47,774 bases of DNA, taken from NCBI GenBank assembly GCA_964624235.1, contig CAZUXY010000036.1, positions 1-47,774 on the forward strand, given 5' to 3'. This DNA comes from CAZUXY01 sp964624235 (GTDB lineage Bacteria > Spirochaetota > UBA4802 > UBA5368). This document shows, one piece after another, positions 7,953-16,251 of the stretch (its first letter is position 1; each line of letters begins with the position of its first letter). The notes beneath the pieces were generated by a model that was given only the letters and a program-made list of their open reading frames with translations, did not search any database and was not told the DNA's origin. The position numbers and the translations under genes are program-made.

Positions 7953-8348
7953 ATGATGAGCAACATACCGGAAGAACTCAAGTACACAAAGGACAGTGAA
8001 TGGATCAGATGCGATGATGAATTCAATGGAACCTGCGGTATTACCGACCATGCGCAGGAGATGCTGACCGATATCGTTTTCGTGGAACTGCCCGAAACTG
8101 GAGCCGAGGTTAAGCAGGGAGAGCAGGTAGGGGTTGTGGAGTCGGTAAAGGCAGTATCCAATATCTACACTCCCGTATCCGGACGCATATCAGCGGTCAA
8201 TAAAAACCTGGAGAGCAGCCCCGAGATACTCAACAGCGATCCTTACGGGGAAGGATGGATGTTCAAGATCGAGATTAAGGATCTGAAAGAACTGGACAAA
8301 CTGCTCTCATCTGAACAGTACCGGGACCATATCGAATCCGAGGGGTGA
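7953..8348 (+). CDS. gcvH: glycine cleavage system H protein
   Basis: GcvH is the lipoyl carrier that shuttles the aminomethyl group between P, T and L proteins. The 131-residue protein has the lipoyl-domain fold with the modified lysine Lys66 in the ESVKAVS motif. It also has the typical YTKDSEWI start and the NSDPYGEGWMFKI end. GGAGG precedes two tandem ATG codons (7953 and 7956). Its lipoylation would be done by the products of lplA, lplB and lipA at the end of the same operon. Confidence 0.97.
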   Translation: MMSNIPEELKYTKDSEWIRCDDEFNGTCGITDHAQEMLTDIVFVELPETGAEVKQGEQVGVVESVKAVSNIYTPVSGRISAVNKNLESSPEILNSDPYGEGWMFKIEIKDLKELDKLLSSEQYRDHIESEG

Positions 8349-8351
8349 GCA

Positions 8352-9674
8352 ATGAGCTATATCTGTAATACCGCGAATGACATTGAGGCGATGCTCCGTT
8401 CCATAGGAGTACGTGATATCAATGATCTGTTTGCCGATATTCCCGGCACCATGCTTTTAAAGGGACTCATCGACCTTCCGCCGGCGCTGTCGGAGGTTGA
8501 GGTCTGCGAGCTGATGAAAACCATCGGGGGCGGAAACAGGGTGAATACGTCGTTCATGGGGGCGGGCTCGTACCGCCATTACATACCCGCGGTGGTGGAC
8601 GCACTCTCGTCACGTTCTGAATTCTATACGGCATATACCCCCTACCAGGCGGAGGTAAGCCAGGGCACACTGGTGGCGGTATTTGAATTTCAGACGCTGA
8701 TATGCCGTCTTACCGGGATGGATGTGGCGAACGCCAGCATGTACGACGGCGCCACCTCCCTCGCCGAGGCCGTACTCATGTCGGTGAGAACCGGCGGCAG
8801 AAAAAAGATCGCCGTGAGCGGTCTGCTCCATCCGTCATACCGGGATGTGCTGAAAACATATTGCTGGGCCAATGATCTGCACATGGTCGAGGTGGCGCAC
8901 CATGAAGGCGTTACCGATCATTCGGCAGTCGAAAACATTCTGGATGAAAGTATTTCCGCGCTGGTCGTTCAGAACCCTAACTTTCTGGGTCGTCTGGAAT
9001 CACTGAACACACTGGTAGATAAAGCCCACCGTATAGGCGCCCATCTGATTGTAGCGGTGACCGAACCGCTGAGCCTGGGCATACTTAAAAGTCCCGGAAG
9101 CGTCGGGGCGGACATCGTCTGCGGGGAGGCGCGTTCTTTCGGAAACCCCGTCGGTTTCGGGGGTCCGGCGCTGGGACTTCTTGCCGCGAAAGAGGAATTC
9201 CTTCGTCGCATGCCGGGACGACTTATAGGCAAAACGGTGGATCACGACGGAAACGAGGCATTTACCCTGACTCTGCAGACCAGGGAGCAGCACATCCGCA
9301 GAGAAAGGGCCACATCGAACATTTGTACCAATCAGGGGTTGTGCGCCCTCAGGGCCGTGATCTACCTGAGCCTGCTGGGGAACAGTATACGTGAGCTGGC
9401 GTTGCTGAACCATCGCATCACCGCGTACTGCCGGTACCGAATGATGGAAATCGGGTACGAACCTCTGTTCCAGGGACCATATTTCAACGAATTCCCCGTA
9501 AAAATGCAAAACGCTGCGGCTATATTGGAAAAGCTGGCATCCGAGGGCATAGACGGCGGTGTGCATCTGGGAAAATTCTTTAAGGAATACGAAGACAGCT
9601 TGCTCATCTGCTGTACCGAGATGGTGTCACCCTCGATGGTGGACCATTTCGTCGATATGCTTAAAAAACTCTAA
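8352..9674 (+). CDS. gcvPA: glycine dehydrogenase (decarboxylating) subunit 1
   Basis: This is the N-terminal half of the split P protein, which decarboxylates glycine with PLP and passes the aminomethyl group to GcvH. The 440-residue length is standard for GcvPA. Recognisable segments are FMGAGSYRHYIP, YTPYQAEVSQGTL, the NASMYDGAT loop, and GEARSFGNPVGFGGP. The PLP lysine is in the other subunit. It begins three bases after gcvH with a GAGGGG site and is followed by gcvPB after 47 bases. The split two-subunit form is common in anaerobes and Gram-positives. Confidence 0.97.
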   Translation: MSYICNTANDIEAMLRSIGVRDINDLFADIPGTMLLKGLIDLPPALSEVEVCELMKTIGGGNRVNTSFMGAGSYRHYIPAVVDALSSRSEFYTAYTPYQAEVSQGTLVAVFEFQTLICRLTGMDVANASMYDGATSLAEAVLMSVRTGGRKKIAVSGLLHPSYRDVLKTYCWANDLHMVEVAHHEGVTDHSAVENILDESISALVVQNPNFLGRLESLNTLVDKAHRIGAHLIVAVTEPLSLGILKSPGSVGADIVCGEARSFGNPVGFGGPALGLLAAKEEFLRRMPGRLIGKTVDHDGNEAFTLTLQTREQHIRRERATSNICTNQGLCALRAVIYLSLLGNSIRELALLNHRITAYCRYRMMEIGYEPLFQGPYFNEFPVKMQNAAAILEKLASEGIDGGVHLGKFFKEYEDSLLICCTEMVSPSMVDHFVDMLKKL

Positions 9675-9721
9675 TCACCCTGAAGTGCAGGGCGAACATT
9701 ACTGTGTAAACGGGTATCGGC

Positions 9722-11146
9722 ATGGATATACTATTCAGATCCAGTAAGAAAGGTAAAACGGGATTCACCATCCCCAGGTGGGAGATCGGCGATCATGATC
9801 CGCTGCCTGCGGGAGAGGTAAACAGCGGCGTAGATCTGCTCGAGGTGAGCGAACTCGACGTGGTGCGGCATTTCACCGCACTGTCGAAGATGAACTTCGG
9901 CGTTGACTCCGGGATGTATCCCCTCGGAAGCTGCACCATGAAATACAATCCCAAGATAAATGAACGGGTCGCCGAGCAGAATGATTTTACCGACCTCCAT
10001 CCCCTGGCCGGTAATGCTTCAAGCCAGGGAGCGCTGAGGATAATGTACGAATTATCGGAATATCTTTCGGCCATTACCGGTATGAAACGGTTTTCACTCA
10101 GCCCCGCGGCGGGAGCCCACGGTGAACTCACCGGCGTGATGGTTATCAGGAAATATTTTGAGGAGCAGGGGCAGCGGCGCGGAATCATCCTCATCCCGGA
10201 TTCGGCCCATGGGACAAATCCCGCTTCGGTAGCCATGTGCGGTTTCGATACGCGTGAGGTTCCCTCCACGCCTGAAGGAGACGTGGATATCGGCCGGCTG
10301 GAGGGCATGCTGGACGATAATGTGGCGGCCATGATGCTGACGAGCCCGAATACGCTGGGACTGATCGACCGGAACCTGCCAGTCATAGCCGACATGCTGC
10401 ACAAAAAGGGAGCTCTATTCTACTGCGATGGCGCGAACCTCAACGCGCTGCTGGGTAAAGCAAAGATTACCAACATGGGATTCGATCTCATGCATATCAA
10501 CCTTCACAAAACATTCTCCACGCCCCATGGAGGAGGGGGCCCTGGAGCGGGACCGCTGGGTGTGGTGGAAAAACTTGAGAAATTTCTCCCGGTCCCCCTG
10601 GTAAGCAAGAGCGGTTCTGATTATGCTCTGGAGTACCGGCGACCTTCGAGCATAGGCCGAATACACTCCTTCTACGGGAATTTTCTTATTCTGCTGCGGG
10701 CGTATGTGTATATCCGCATGCTGGGACCTGAAGGGATACGTGAAACAGGCGAGCAGGCCGTGTTGAACGCGAACTATCTGCTTTCAAGACTGAAAGGTGA
10801 GTTCAACCTCCCGGTGAACCGGATATGCAAGCATGAATTCGTCATCAACGACAAAAACATGCCCAACGGCGTCACTACGAACGATATCGCCAAACGCCTG
10901 CTGGATTACGGATTCCATGCGCCGACGGTTTATTTTCCCCTGCTGATACCCGGCGCGATGATGATTGAACCCACCGAGTCCGAGTGCCGCGAAACCCTGG
11001 ACCGGTTTGCGGACGCACTCATCGCCATAAAGAAGGAAGCGGCTGATAATCCCGAGATGGTCAAATCAGCGCCGCATACCACCCCGGTCAAGAAGGTCGA
11101 TGCAGTGCTGGCGGCAAGGAAGCCCGTCCTGAAATGGAACGAATAA
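9722..11146 (+). CDS. gcvPB: glycine dehydrogenase (decarboxylating) subunit 2
   Basis: This is the catalytic half of the split P protein. The PLP-binding lysine is Lys263 in INLHKTFSTPHGGGG, followed by GPGAGPLGV. Other family segments are YPLGSCTMKYNP near residue 70, SAHGTNPAS and LTSPNTLGL. The length of 474 is typical. Ribosome binding site is weak, so translation may depend partly on the upstream gene. The last 13 bases overlap lipA, showing tight coupling of the cleavage and lipoylation genes. Confidence 0.97.
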   Translation: MDILFRSSKKGKTGFTIPRWEIGDHDPLPAGEVNSGVDLLEVSELDVVRHFTALSKMNFGVDSGMYPLGSCTMKYNPKINERVAEQNDFTDLHPLAGNASSQGALRIMYELSEYLSAITGMKRFSLSPAAGAHGELTGVMVIRKYFEEQGQRRGIILIPDSAHGTNPASVAMCGFDTREVPSTPEGDVDIGRLEGMLDDNVAAMMLTSPNTLGLIDRNLPVIADMLHKKGALFYCDGANLNALLGKAKITNMGFDLMHINLHKTFSTPHGGGGPGAGPLGVVEKLEKFLPVPLVSKSGSDYALEYRRPSSIGRIHSFYGNFLILLRAYVYIRMLGPEGIRETGEQAVLNANYLLSRLKGEFNLPVNRICKHEFVINDKNMPNGVTTNDIAKRLLDYGFHAPTVYFPLLIPGAMMIEPTESECRETLDRFADALIAIKKEAADNPEMVKSAPHTTPVKKVDAVLAARKPVLKWNE

Positions 11147-12036
11147 GAAGGATACCCGACTGGATTCGTTTCAGCATGCCTTCGGGCGGCAATTACGCCC
11201 GGGTAAAAAAGATCATACGGGAAAACGGCCTGCACACGGTCTGTGCAGAAGCTAAATGTCCCAACATAGGCGAATGCCTTGGGTGCGGCACGGCCACCTT
11301 CCTGGCGATGGGGCCGGTATGCACGCGTGATTGCGGGTACTGTGCGGTGACCAGTGGAGTTCCCGCACCCCTAGATCCCGCGGAGCCCGCAAAAATAGCT
11401 TCAGCCGTGTCGGCCATGTGCCTGACGCATGCGGTGATCACCTCGGTAACCAGGGACGATCTGCCCGACGGCGGTGCCGCTCACTTCGCGCTCATTGTGG
11501 AGCTGTTACGTGCGAAGGTTCCCCGATGCACCATAGAACTCCTGGTTCCTGATTTCAGGAACAGTTTCTCATCATCAGTGGATACCGTGGCCGCCGCGAG
11601 GCCCGATGTCATAAACCACAATATTGAAGTCGTAAGGTCCTTTTTCGTGAAACTCCGCCCTCGGGGGGATTATGATCTTTCCCTGAAAGTGCTGAAAAGG
11701 GTCAGTGCAACGTCCATACCGGCGAAATCGGGCCTCATGGTGGGCTTCGGTGAGACCATGGAGGAGATAATTGAAACCATGAACGACCTGCGCGACGCGG
11801 GGTGCACCATGCTCACCGTGGGACAGTACCTGCAGTCGCACAGGAATGCTTTCAGGGTAGTGAAGTATTATCATCCCGATGAATTCAGCGAAATCGGAGA
11901 GAAAGCCATGCGCATAGGCTTCTTGCATGTGGAGGCGGGACCGCTGGTCAGGAGCTCATACCGTGCGGCTGAAGGGATCCAGAGGATCAGGAACGATGGC
12001 TGTCGTGAAAAGGGCGGAGATAAAACGGCCGAATGA
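11134..12036 (+). CDS. lipA: lipoyl synthase
   Basis: LipA is a radical SAM enzyme that inserts two sulfurs into octanoyl groups bound to carrier proteins such as GcvH. Both cluster motifs are intact. The auxiliary cluster is C-x4-C-x5-C (CAEAKCPNIGEC) and the SAM cluster is CxxxCxxC (CTRDCGYC). The C-terminal serine-ligand motif RSSY is present, and INHNIEVV matches the family. Length is 300 residues. The start lies inside the end of gcvPB. The presence of lipA implies some way to octanoylate GcvH; no lipB is visible, so the lplA/lplB pair next door may serve. Confidence 0.96.
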   Translation: MERIRRIPDWIRFSMPSGGNYARVKKIIRENGLHTVCAEAKCPNIGECLGCGTATFLAMGPVCTRDCGYCAVTSGVPAPLDPAEPAKIASAVSAMCLTHAVITSVTRDDLPDGGAAHFALIVELLRAKVPRCTIELLVPDFRNSFSSSVDTVAAARPDVINHNIEVVRSFFVKLRPRGDYDLSLKVLKRVSATSIPAKSGLMVGFGETMEEIIETMNDLRDAGCTMLTVGQYLQSHRNAFRVVKYYHPDEFSEIGEKAMRIGFLHVEAGPLVRSSYRAAEGIQRIRNDGCREKGGDKTAE

Positions 12037-12277
12037 GAAATTGTTAAGGATTACCGCCGAAATAGACAAGGGCGTTATCCGGACGGTGATCCTGAGCGGT
12101 GATTTTTTTGTCCACCCCGAGGAAGGGATAGAATCCATCCAGCGGGCGCTCGCCGGAGTTAAACCTGACAGGGCCGCGATTATCAAGGCGATCGAAGATG
12201 TCGTCGCCGCACACGGTATTGAGATGGTCGGAATTTCCGCTGATACCATCGCCGCGGCCATAGTCAATTCCAGATGA
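11996..12277 (+). CDS. lplB: lipoate-protein ligase accessory subunit (LplB-like)
   Basis: This 93-residue protein resembles the C-terminal accessory domain of lipoate-protein ligase, which exists as a separate gene, lplB, in Thermoplasma. There it is needed for lipoate adenylation. Matching features are a basic start, the KLLRITAEIDKG strand, the SGDFFVHPEEGIE core (the most telling segment), and a C-terminal GISADTIAAAI. The ATG at 11996 follows AGGA, and this frame overlaps the end of lipA by 41 bases in a different frame; a GTG at 12005 is a possible alternative. It is followed after 13 bases by the catalytic LplA-like gene. The assignment is by motif memory and context, so moderately sure. 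Confidence 0.75.
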   Translation: MAVVKRAEIKRPNEKLLRITAEIDKGVIRTVILSGDFFVHPEEGIESIQRALAGVKPDRAAIIKAIEDVVAAHGIEMVGISADTIAAAIVNSR

Positions 12278-12290
12278 AGGTCTACACCTG

Positions 12291-13103
12291 ATGACCATGA
12301 GTAAAACTTTTTCCGGTGATGGGGCCTGGTGGCGTCTCATCATGGACCAGCCTCTGCCGGGCGGTTTCAATATGGCCAGGGATTACGCCCTGTTGAAATC
12401 GCTGTCCAGGGGAGATACCCCGCCGACCCTGAGGCTCTACGGCTGGAATAATCCGGCGATTACCATCGGTTATTTTCAGCGGATTGAAGAAGAACTGGCA
12501 GAGGAAGAATGCCGCAAAGACGGTATAAATATCATCCGTCGAATTACCGGCGGGGGCGCGGTATTCCATCAGTACGAGATCACCTACAGCACGGTGATTC
12601 CCCTTTGCGGACCATTCGTGCCGGGGAGTATAACGGATTCTTATACGCGCATCTGCAAACCCCTGGTGCGGGCACTGGGTGATCACGGCATAAACGCGGT
12701 TTTCAAACCTATAAATGACGTAACCGTCGACGGCCGAAAAATTTCCGGCAGCGCACAGACACGGCGCGACGGGGTTCTGCTTCAGCATGGAACGCTTTTG
12801 CTCGACGTGGATGCGCCTGCCATGTTCCGCTATCTTTCCATATCCGATGAAAAGAAAAAGCATATCGATGAAAACCCTCAGGAAAGAGTAATCGCGGTAC
12901 GGGAACTGCTCGGCGACAGGGCCATGACCGCTGAGTTCAACTTGGCGTTCAAAGAGAGCCTGGCGCGGGGGTTCGCGGAGGAGTTCAACGTGACGTTTAG
13001 CCTGGGACAGACGACGGCTGAAGAAGACCGCGAGACGGCGGACATATTGCCTCGTATGTTCGGGAATGATCAATGGAACCGGTACCGGAAAATCGCCGGT
13101 TGA
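12291..13103 (+). CDS. lplA: lipoate-protein ligase A catalytic subunit
   Basis: This 270-residue protein of the BPL/LplA/LipB fold attaches lipoate or octanoate to the lipoyl lysine. Family motifs are RRITGGGAVFH, NDVTVDGRKISGSAQ (with the catalytic lysine) and HGTLL. It lacks a C-terminal accessory domain, which is instead encoded just upstream, so the enzyme is probably two-part. Because the related octanoyltransferases LipM/LipL share these motifs, it could transfer octanoyl from ACP. The adjacent LplB-like gene favours ligase. It ends the operon and converges with the HD-GYP-like gene, 7 bases separating their ends. Confidence 0.9.
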   Translation: MTMSKTFSGDGAWWRLIMDQPLPGGFNMARDYALLKSLSRGDTPPTLRLYGWNNPAITIGYFQRIEEELAEEECRKDGINIIRRITGGGAVFHQYEITYSTVIPLCGPFVPGSITDSYTRICKPLVRALGDHGINAVFKPINDVTVDGRKISGSAQTRRDGVLLQHGTLLLDVDAPAMFRYLSISDEKKKHIDENPQERVIAVRELLGDRAMTAEFNLAFKESLARGFAEEFNVTFSLGQTTAEEDRETADILPRMFGNDQWNRYRKIAG

Positions 13104-13110
13104 TGAAGGC

Positions 13111-14274
13111 TCAGAGCAATTCTCTTTCTTTTAAACTTTTCTTTATCGCGGCGAGCTGTTGTTCGTTGCTGATAATTTTCGTGATATACCTCTCTTTGTC
13201 GTTCGCCAGGTCGGCATTGAGGGGTTTTTTGAAGAAAACCACATTGAGCTTGTTCCCCTGTCTGACAAATTTGCAGAATATCAAAACCTTGGGCTTAAGG
13301 AGATCGCCTGAACCGATGTCCTTGATAAGGGCCAGTTCGGAAGAGCTCAGTTCGCATATATCATTGACCGAGTAAAAAGACTGTGCCGGGAACACGGCAG
13401 GCCCCACCTTGTTGATGAAATCGCTGATGAGGTCGTAATCGAAATGGTAGTTAATGGTGTTGACGATGGCTTTCATCGCGAAAGAGGGGGGGATGGCGTC
13501 CCTGAAAGGCCGCTTCGAGGTCAGGGCGTCGTATATGTCGCTTATGGAGACCAGTTTGGGATATTCAGGGAGGTTTTCGTAGGGGAGGCCGTAATATCCC
13601 ATGTTATTGTACTTCTCATGATGGAAGAGTACCGTCTGAAGCACTATGGGGCTTACCCGTTCTATGCTTTTCAGCATTTCATACCCCAGCTGAGGGTGCC
13701 TTTTCATCTTCTGTATTTCAGTAATGTTGAGTCGGCCCTCCTTGTTCAGAAGCTGCTTGTCTATCCGGGTAGAACCGATGTCATGCAGATAGGCGCCCAG
13801 GGTAATGTACTTGATCTCATCCTTTGAGTACAGTCCTCTCTTTTTCGCGAAGAGCGCGGTGAGTATCCCCACATTGACCGAGTGATTGTAGAGGTATTCC
13901 TCATGGCTTCTGAGATCTTTAAGCAGTTCGATGGCGTCGATGTCCGACGATGTTAGATCATTGACCAGTTCCTCGACCACTTTCTCCACTTCCCGCATGG
14001 TGGTACGGCTTATCTTTTCAGTGGTTCCTATTTCATCAATGAGTTCTTTCGCCTTGTTGTAGGCGATCTTCATACGGTAGGGAGGGATTACCGCCCGTTC
14101 GCCGGTATCGGTATAATAAACGTTTTTCCCGTATTTTTTTCGAATGTCTTTAATCCTCTCCGCGCTGAGAACGATCCTCGGTTCCAGAATAACGTCTCCC
14201 TCCTCGGTGCAGAGAGGATAGATGAAACTGTTGTTCGGCCTTATATAATCAAGATCGATTTTAATCTTTCTCAC
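13111..14274 (-). CDS. HD-GYP-like phosphohydrolase with altered GYP motif
   Basis: This is a 387-residue cytosolic protein with no membrane segment. The N-terminal 60 residues look like the small beta domain often found before HD-GYP domains. The HD core follows: HSVNVG, GAYLHDIGSTRID (the HD pair) and HHEKYNNMGYYGLP. In classical c-di-GMP phosphodiesterases the last motif reads HHE-x-x-DG-x-GYP. Here DG is NN and GYP is GYY, so activity on cyclic dinucleotides is uncertain. The SDIYDALTSKRPFRDA segment is intact. A signalling role is likely; substrate and partner are unknown. Confidence 0.85.
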   Translation of the reverse strand: MRKIKIDLDYIRPNNSFIYPLCTEEGDVILEPRIVLSAERIKDIRKKYGKNVYYTDTGERAVIPPYRMKIAYNKAKELIDEIGTTEKISRTTMREVEKVVEELVNDLTSSDIDAIELLKDLRSHEEYLYNHSVNVGILTALFAKKRGLYSKDEIKYITLGAYLHDIGSTRIDKQLLNKEGRLNITEIQKMKRHPQLGYEMLKSIERVSPIVLQTVLFHHEKYNNMGYYGLPYENLPEYPKLVSISDIYDALTSKRPFRDAIPPSFAMKAIVNTINYHFDYDLISDFINKVGPAVFPAQSFYSVNDICELSSSELALIKDIGSGDLLKPKVLIFCKFVRQGNKLNVVFFKKPLNADLANDKERYITKIISNEQQLAAIKKSLKERELL

Positions 14275-14304
14275 TGTTATTTTTACCAGATTGAATATTG
14301 GTTC

Positions 14305-14335
14305 ATTATTTGTACATAAACCTGCATGTTGTCAA
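14305..14335 (-). promoter_or_regulatory. candidate promoter of the HD-GYP-like gene
   Basis: On the minus strand a perfect TTGACA (14335-14330) is followed by AATAAT (14310-14305) after 19 bases, a long spacer. It lies about 30 bases upstream of the start codon. Confidence 0.4.
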
Positions 14336-14537
14336 GTATAATATAAAGGATGTTTATTCCCCGTATTTAGATATCAGCAATAATAATATATATATGTAAT
14401 ACAAAAGAAAATCAAATAATAACAATGCTTTGGCACTGTCCGGGGAACAGTGAAAAAGACTTGATTTAATGAATAAACGGTCAGTAGAGTACCTGAGATT
14501 TTTTAGAATATGAACATAATAATCACGATGAATCAAT

Positions 14538-14549
14538 ACCGGTACCGGT
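14538..14549. repeat. 12-base perfect palindrome, possible operator
   Basis: ACCGGTACCGGT reads the same on both strands and is a doubled ACCGGT unit. It lies about 75 bases upstream of the ABC binding-protein start. A related CACCGGTGGT follows at 14581. It may be a regulator site for the transporter genes, but no factor is known to bind it. Confidence 0.35.
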
Positions 14550-14622
14550 GTCAATACAGGCGGCAAATGGTGCTGAAGAACACCGGTGGTGCAACTGACC
14601 GCCGGCTCGATCAGGGGAATTA

Positions 14623-16251
14623 ATGGGACCAGGAAAACGCCGCATGACGACACACGCTTATCTGTTGCGTGGTTTGATGTACGCGACATTATCGTTTATC
14701 CTCACAGTATATGCCGGTGCCGGATGCAAGGATTTTAAAAGCGTAAGGGATTCTCACACCCTCTATGTTCATTCAGGGGCTGAGCCTGGCCATCTTAACC
14801 CGATTACCTCTACCGAAGCGATCGCGTCTTCCATAAATCAACATATATACGAAACTCTGCTGGACCGTGATTATGACACCCTGGAACTGGTTCCGCAGCT
14901 CGCCGAGTCATGGGAGATATCTCCGGACCGGCTGAGGTACCGCTTCAGGCTGAAGAAGGGAGTGCTATGGAGCGATGGTACCGAATTCACCGCCGATGAT
15001 ATCGTCTACTCGTTCAGAACCATAAAGGACCCGAAGGTGGCGTGCGCTCCGCTGAAGGTATACTACATAGACGTTAAGGATGTAAGAAAAATCAGTCGTT
15101 ACGCCGTGGAGTTTCAGTATACCAAACAGTATTTCCGCGCACTGGAGATATGCGGATCGATACCCATAGTACCCAGGCATATTTTCAACGACGGGACCGA
15201 TTTCAACACCCACAAAAACAACCGTTTTCCTTTGGGTACAGGTCCCTACATGTTTGAGCGCTGGGTCACCGGCAAGAAGATCGTTCTTTCCAGAAACCCG
15301 CGATACCGGGGGAAAAAACCGGAGTTGTCAAGGATCGTGTATACGGTAGTATCTGAACCCAACGTGGCGTTGCAGATGCTTAAGAAGGGAGAGATCGATG
15401 TAATGTCTGTACGCCCCATACAGTGGGTGCGCCAGACGAATTCGGCAAAGTTCAACCGGAATTATCATAAAATGATGTACTACCTTCCTACATACAATTA
15501 TATAGGATGGAACGCAAAGAAAGCCGTTTTCCGGGACAAAACGGTTCGTCGCGCCATGACTCACATGGTAAACCGTGAGGCGATACTGGAAAAGCTGCTT
15601 TTCGGCCTGGGGAAGATCGTAACAGGGACTTCCTATGTATACAGTAAAAACTACAACCACAGGGTAAAACCCTGGCCATATGATCCATTGAGGGCACGGG
15701 CATTGCTGGAATCGGCGGGATGGAAAGACCGTGACGGGGATGGTATACTGGACCGGGAGGGTAAAAAATTCAGTTTTGTTTTCACCATTCCGTCTTCCAG
15801 CAAATTCGCCGAACGGCTGGCGACTATATTGAAAGAGGATTTCTCCCGTGAGGGCATAGAAATGAGTATCAACCGCTATGAGTGGGCGGTCTTCGTACAG
15901 AAGCTGCATCAGCGGGATTTCGACGCGGTTACACTCGCATGGTCGCTGTCATGGGAAGAAGACCCGTACCAGTTGTGGCACTCTTCCCAGATTCAGGGCG
16001 GTTCCAATTTCTGCGGTTTCAGCAATCACGAAGCGGATGCCATAATCATAGCCTCGCGCCGGGAGTTCGATCAGCGTCGGCGGATAAGGCTGTTTCATCG
16101 CTTTCATGAGATTCTGCACGAGGAACAGCCCTACACATTCCTCTTCTGTTCGCCGGCACTGGTGGTTGCCAGCAGACGTTTTGAAAACGTCAGGGTCCAT
16201 GTACGGGGCCTTAATTACGATGAGTGGAAGGTTAAACAGTCCCATGACTAA
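14623..16251 (+). CDS. peptide-type ABC transporter substrate-binding lipoprotein (family 5)
   Basis: This is an extracytoplasmic binding protein of the DppA/OppA/NikA family, 542 residues. After a short basic start and one hydrophobic segment comes a relaxed lipobox ending AGAGC (Cys35), so it is probably a lipoprotein of the spirochaetal type. Family segments are EPGHLNPITSTEA, the LAESWEISPD region, RLKKGVLWSDGTEFTADD and the GTGPYMFERW hinge. ATG 14623 is preceded by AGGGGAA; ATG 14644 is possible. It overlaps the first permease by eight bases. The substrate could be oligopeptides, but family 5 also binds nickel, haem and sugars. Confidence 0.92.
   Translation: MGPGKRRMTTHAYLLRGLMYATLSFILTVYAGAGCKDFKSVRDSHTLYVHSGAEPGHLNPITSTEAIASSINQHIYETLLDRDYDTLELVPQLAESWEISPDRLRYRFRLKKGVLWSDGTEFTADDIVYSFRTIKDPKVACAPLKVYYIDVKDVRKISRYAVEFQYTKQYFRALEICGSIPIVPRHIFNDGTDFNTHKNNRFPLGTGPYMFERWVTGKKIVLSRNPRYRGKKPELSRIVYTVVSEPNVALQMLKKGEIDVMSVRPIQWVRQTNSAKFNRNYHKMMYYLPTYNYIGWNAKKAVFRDKTVRRAMTHMVNREAILEKLLFGLGKIVTGTSYVYSKNYNHRVKPWPYDPLRARALLESAGWKDRDGDGILDREGKKFSFVFTIPSSSKFAERLATILKEDFSREGIEMSINRYEWAVFVQKLHQRDFDAVTLAWSLSWEEDPYQLWHSSQIQGGSNFCGFSNHEADAIIIASRREFDQRRRIRLFHRFHEILHEEQPYTFLFCSPALVVASRRFENVRVHVRGLNYDEWKVKQSHD

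Larger units (their letters stand above)
14275..14622. other. 348-base divergent intergenic region
   Basis: This AT-rich region lies between the HD-GYP-like gene and the ABC transporter. It contains the candidate minus promoter at 14305-14335. It also has an inverted repeat CACTGT/ACAGTG at 14434-14439 and 14447-14452, and a perfect 12-base palindrome ACCGGTACCGGT at 14538-14549. No open frame with coding character was seen. The plus promoter for the transporter genes could not be fixed with confidence. Confidence 0.5.

Noticed and set aside
16106..16243. Longer start for the first ABC permease
   Set aside because: The extra residues are out-of-frame coding sequence of the binding protein; the family starts at the ATG at 16244.
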